Positions 61,616 through 64,000 of a stretch of 64,000 bases of DNA are shown here, one piece after another (within the stretch, counting starts at the first letter, position 1; each line of letters opens with the position of its first letter). The stretch is taken from positions 4,156,917 through 4,220,916 of the forward strand of contig NC_080729.1 of NCBI RefSeq assembly GCF_019097595.1, written 5' to 3'. The position numbers and the translations under genes were made by a program. The notes under the pieces were generated by a model. It was not told where the DNA came from and ran no database searches. It saw nothing but the letters and a program-made list of their open reading frames with translations. This DNA comes from Hemibagrus wyckioides (taxonomy: Eukaryota > Chordata > Actinopteri > Siluriformes > Bagridae).

Positions 61616-61851
61616 TAATGATGATAAAAAAGTGAAGAGGTGAGCAATCAATCGTGTGAAATGTGGCATTGTTTTCTAAAATGTAGCTATGAAATTAAAT
61701 GAAAGGCTGTGATTTGGTTAATCTATTATGTTAGCATCTCTATGTATACACACATTTTGAGATTCATCTTAGTTACCTTTTCCGTTTTCTGTTACAAGTT
61801 TTAATCTTAATTTATTTTGTGGACCTTGCAACTGTCCTATGAAACAGACAG

Positions 61852-62085
61852 TGGTGGCGGCGGCGGCGGCGGCTCAAGTGGTTAAGGCTCTGGGTCACTG
61901 ACCGGAAGATCGGGGGTTCAAGCCCCAGCACTGCCAAGTTGCCACTGTTGGGCCCTGGATCCTCTCTGCTCCAGGGGTGCTGTATCATGGCTGACCCTGC
62001 GCTCTGACCCCTACCTCCAAGGATTGGATATGCGAAGAAAGAATTTCACTGTGCTGTAATGTATATGTGACAAATAGGCTATTTC
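61852..62085 (+). mobile_element. tRNA-derived SINE with expanded GGC run
   Basis: ggctcaagtggttaaggctc (A box) and gatcgggggttcaagcccca (B box) are followed by gccactgttgggccctggat, ctctgctccaggggtgctgt, atcatggctgaccctgcgct and the tail gtatatgtgacaaataggct. This is a full-length or near full-length copy of a SINE I associate with catfishes. Just 5' of the A box is ggtggcggcggcggcggcgg (61855-61873), longer than usual for the family. A small internal piece after gggccctgga seems deleted. Confidence 0.85.
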
Positions 62086-63867
62086 TAAAAAAAATTTTTT
62101 TTTTTTTTGCCTGTCGAGTTTAATTAAACCATCAATAAAACCTGGATTCTCAGCTAAAGTTCCAGTCAGTTCCTGGACATAAAAATTCTGGCATCAGGGA
62201 TTGAGTTTAGTTTGAGTTTAGATTAAGCAGCTTGACGGCTGGAGGACTTGCGTGTCACGATTTAGGCACCTGGATTCAAAAACAGCTTTTACAGAGCTCT
62301 CAGTGCAAACTGACTAAAATCGGAAAATAAAATTGAACATGACAACACCCGAACTCTGGTAGTATTAGACCTGCCAATCCAGGGAGGGTCGGCATGAACT
62401 TTCTAAACAGCCTCTCAGTCAGCCAGTAATATAAAAAAATAAAATTGATAACTGGTTACTTGTTTTAAGCTCTGCCGCAAAACTATAGAAGCGGAAACAT
62501 TCGACTTGTTAGACGTGTCTCAGTTGCCGTCTCCTTATAAGATAATCAGTGAGGTTTGTTTAGGAAAGAAAATAGCTATAGTCATCGAGCAGAAATGTCA
62601 ACTGGTGAACGTTATACACTGAAACACTGTGTATGAACTGATATGTGTCGATGGTTACACCCTTATTATAGCTGAAAGTGAGAAAGTATGAATAAAAGAC
62701 CACGTGAGAGGGGAAACAAAGAAGCCTGTGTGTGTGTGTGTGCATCACATGGAATCGTAGCATCTATGAGTCACATGAGCTGGAATAACAATACAAAATC
62801 AAAAAATTTTAGGGTGTATTCATAGTTGGCCCAAATTCTGCGTATATACGCATGATGGATTCTGGACTGGTTTATTGGAGGGGGTCATCGCTGTCCTCCT
62901 CCTCCTCCTCCTCCTCATTATCTTCTCAAGATTTGCCGTCACAACAAAAAATTCCTTACGGATGTGTAATTTAATGTCAATTTTTTTTAAACGTAATCCT
63001 TGTGAGGATAATCGCCTATACACACTCAGTATGGACAGAAAGAGTGTGATAGAGAGGTGTGGGGGTGGGGGGTGGAAGGATAGAACTGGTTGTGAGCCAC
63101 CGCCAATAAAATTTTAACCGCACCTGAACTGAGAATTCGGCATATGACCCCAATATTTGAATGTACTTGGTGTTCCCTGTGTACATCTTCAACCTGAAAG
63201 GAGTTCCTCAAAAACCCCACTGACTTTTAACACCGACTCACAAGACGAACAAATCAGTAAGCGGAGCCTCGCTCGAGAGTTCAGAACACGAGACGAGGGA
63301 GTTAACCTTCTCTGTCTGTTCAATTGGCGGAACTGAAATCGAGGCGGCGCTGTTAGCTGCGAGTCATGGCACAAGAGAGCCGGTGCACTTGCTTTAACAT
63401 TTGAGATAAAGATCAAGAGGCATGAAAGGCGGCTTGTTCAGATTAGCGCCTGAAGGACCTATTCGGTGTGTGTTTGCAAACGGGTGAATGGTGTGCGTGT
63501 GTATGTGTGTGTGTGGAACACTTCTTTAGACTTTGTGTATAAAGTCGGAAAAAAGCATAAAGATAAAGATAAAGATTAGCAGGAATATGAAGAGTGGTAA
63601 ATGATGACAAGCGAAAGCGTGTGTGCTTTAAACGTCCTCAATCGCTGCCAGGTTCTAATGGCTCGGTCGGGTACGTTGGCCCGGCGGATGACATTTCAGA
63701 GTCGGGAGAAACCCTAGACGGCGTGCTGGAGTGAAAGGTGTGTGTGTTAAGCTCTGGTCAGGTTTGGCATCTCTTTACCCAATGACACATTTACTTTGGG
63801 TTGTGGTCCAACTACAGCAGCTCTTTTTCTACATTTTGAGCGACCATAACCATTTTGAAACCACAGT

Positions 63868-63935
63868 GCTGCTAAATTCTCCATTCTGATTGAATCTGTC
63901 AAAAGTTTTTAACTAATTACAGAATTACGTTGTGT
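63868..63935. mobile_element. MITE-like fragment
   Basis: tgctgctaaattctccattc, tgattgaatctgtcaaaag and ttaactaatta share the start of the family at 28141. The copy is short and may continue beyond what I can recognise. Confidence 0.4.
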
Positions 63936-64000
63936 TTTTTGTCCGTTTAAAGCCACATTTAATGTTCTGGAACATCCGCAAAACAAGGCAGCTCCTGTTT

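Larger units (their letters stand above)
58462..64000 (-). other. bbs9: upstream bbs9 intron sequence; no exon recognised
   Basis: If transcription enters from beyond 64000, this is part of an intron. I searched for an exon ending in phase 1 that would precede the exon at 58357-58461 and found none. It holds low-complexity AT sequence (58700-59090), CA (59369-59391) and CT (59551-59584) runs, and three retroposon pieces (61440-61615, 61852-62085, 63868-63930). 60300-60830 is GC-richer without a recognisable gene. Confidence 0.6.

Overview
This window is vertebrate nuclear DNA, most probably from a teleost fish. The evidence is short exons with canonical GT-AG junctions separated by kilobase introns, dense dinucleotide microsatellites, fish-type Tc1/mariner relics, a 3' fragment of a fish LINE ending in a (TGAA)n tail, and tRNA-derived SINEs. 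One SINE (61852-62085) is of a kind I associate with catfish genomes, but that placement is an inference.

I can support only one protein-coding gene. It is bbs9 (PTHB1, a BBSome subunit), on the minus strand. Nine consecutive internal exons lie between 58461 and 22160. They join in phase without a stop and give 1209 nt (403 codons), covering the GAE-type beta domain, the platform and the alpha-helical C-terminal part. They include a 15-nt microexon at 53887-53901. The start codon and N-terminal beta-propeller exons lie beyond 64000. The last exon seen (22160-22285) ends in a good 5' splice site, so at least one more 3' exon exists; I did not find it in 1-22159.

Layout on the + axis: 1-22159 is the last intron or downstream flank, with microsatellites, an internally deleted Tc1-like copy (6087-6630), and a 163-bp tandem duplication (11140-11550). 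The 9.4-kb intron 22286-31689 carries the most unusual object, a 3.2-kb element (24070-27295). It is bounded by 19-bp terminal inverted repeats and a 6-bp direct repeat. Its long inverted arms are arrays of 17/20-bp units, and its centre holds a LINE fragment and a relic resembling the N-terminus of an integrase-like transposase. The 12.1-kb intron 36180-48288 is mostly unique sequence with old repeats and a block of 127-138-bp tandem units near its end. Introns around 48442-53886 contain two inverted copies of one deletion-derived Tc1 family that flank three exons. The 4.4-kb intron 53902-58356 contains a 34-bp minisatellite with a 68-bp higher-order period. 58462-64000 is intron sequence with an (ATTT)n block and SINEs.

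Several bbs9 splice sites sit next to long CA or TG runs. With the microexon and the inverted Tc1 pair, this makes the middle of the gene a plausible site of alternative or back-splicing.
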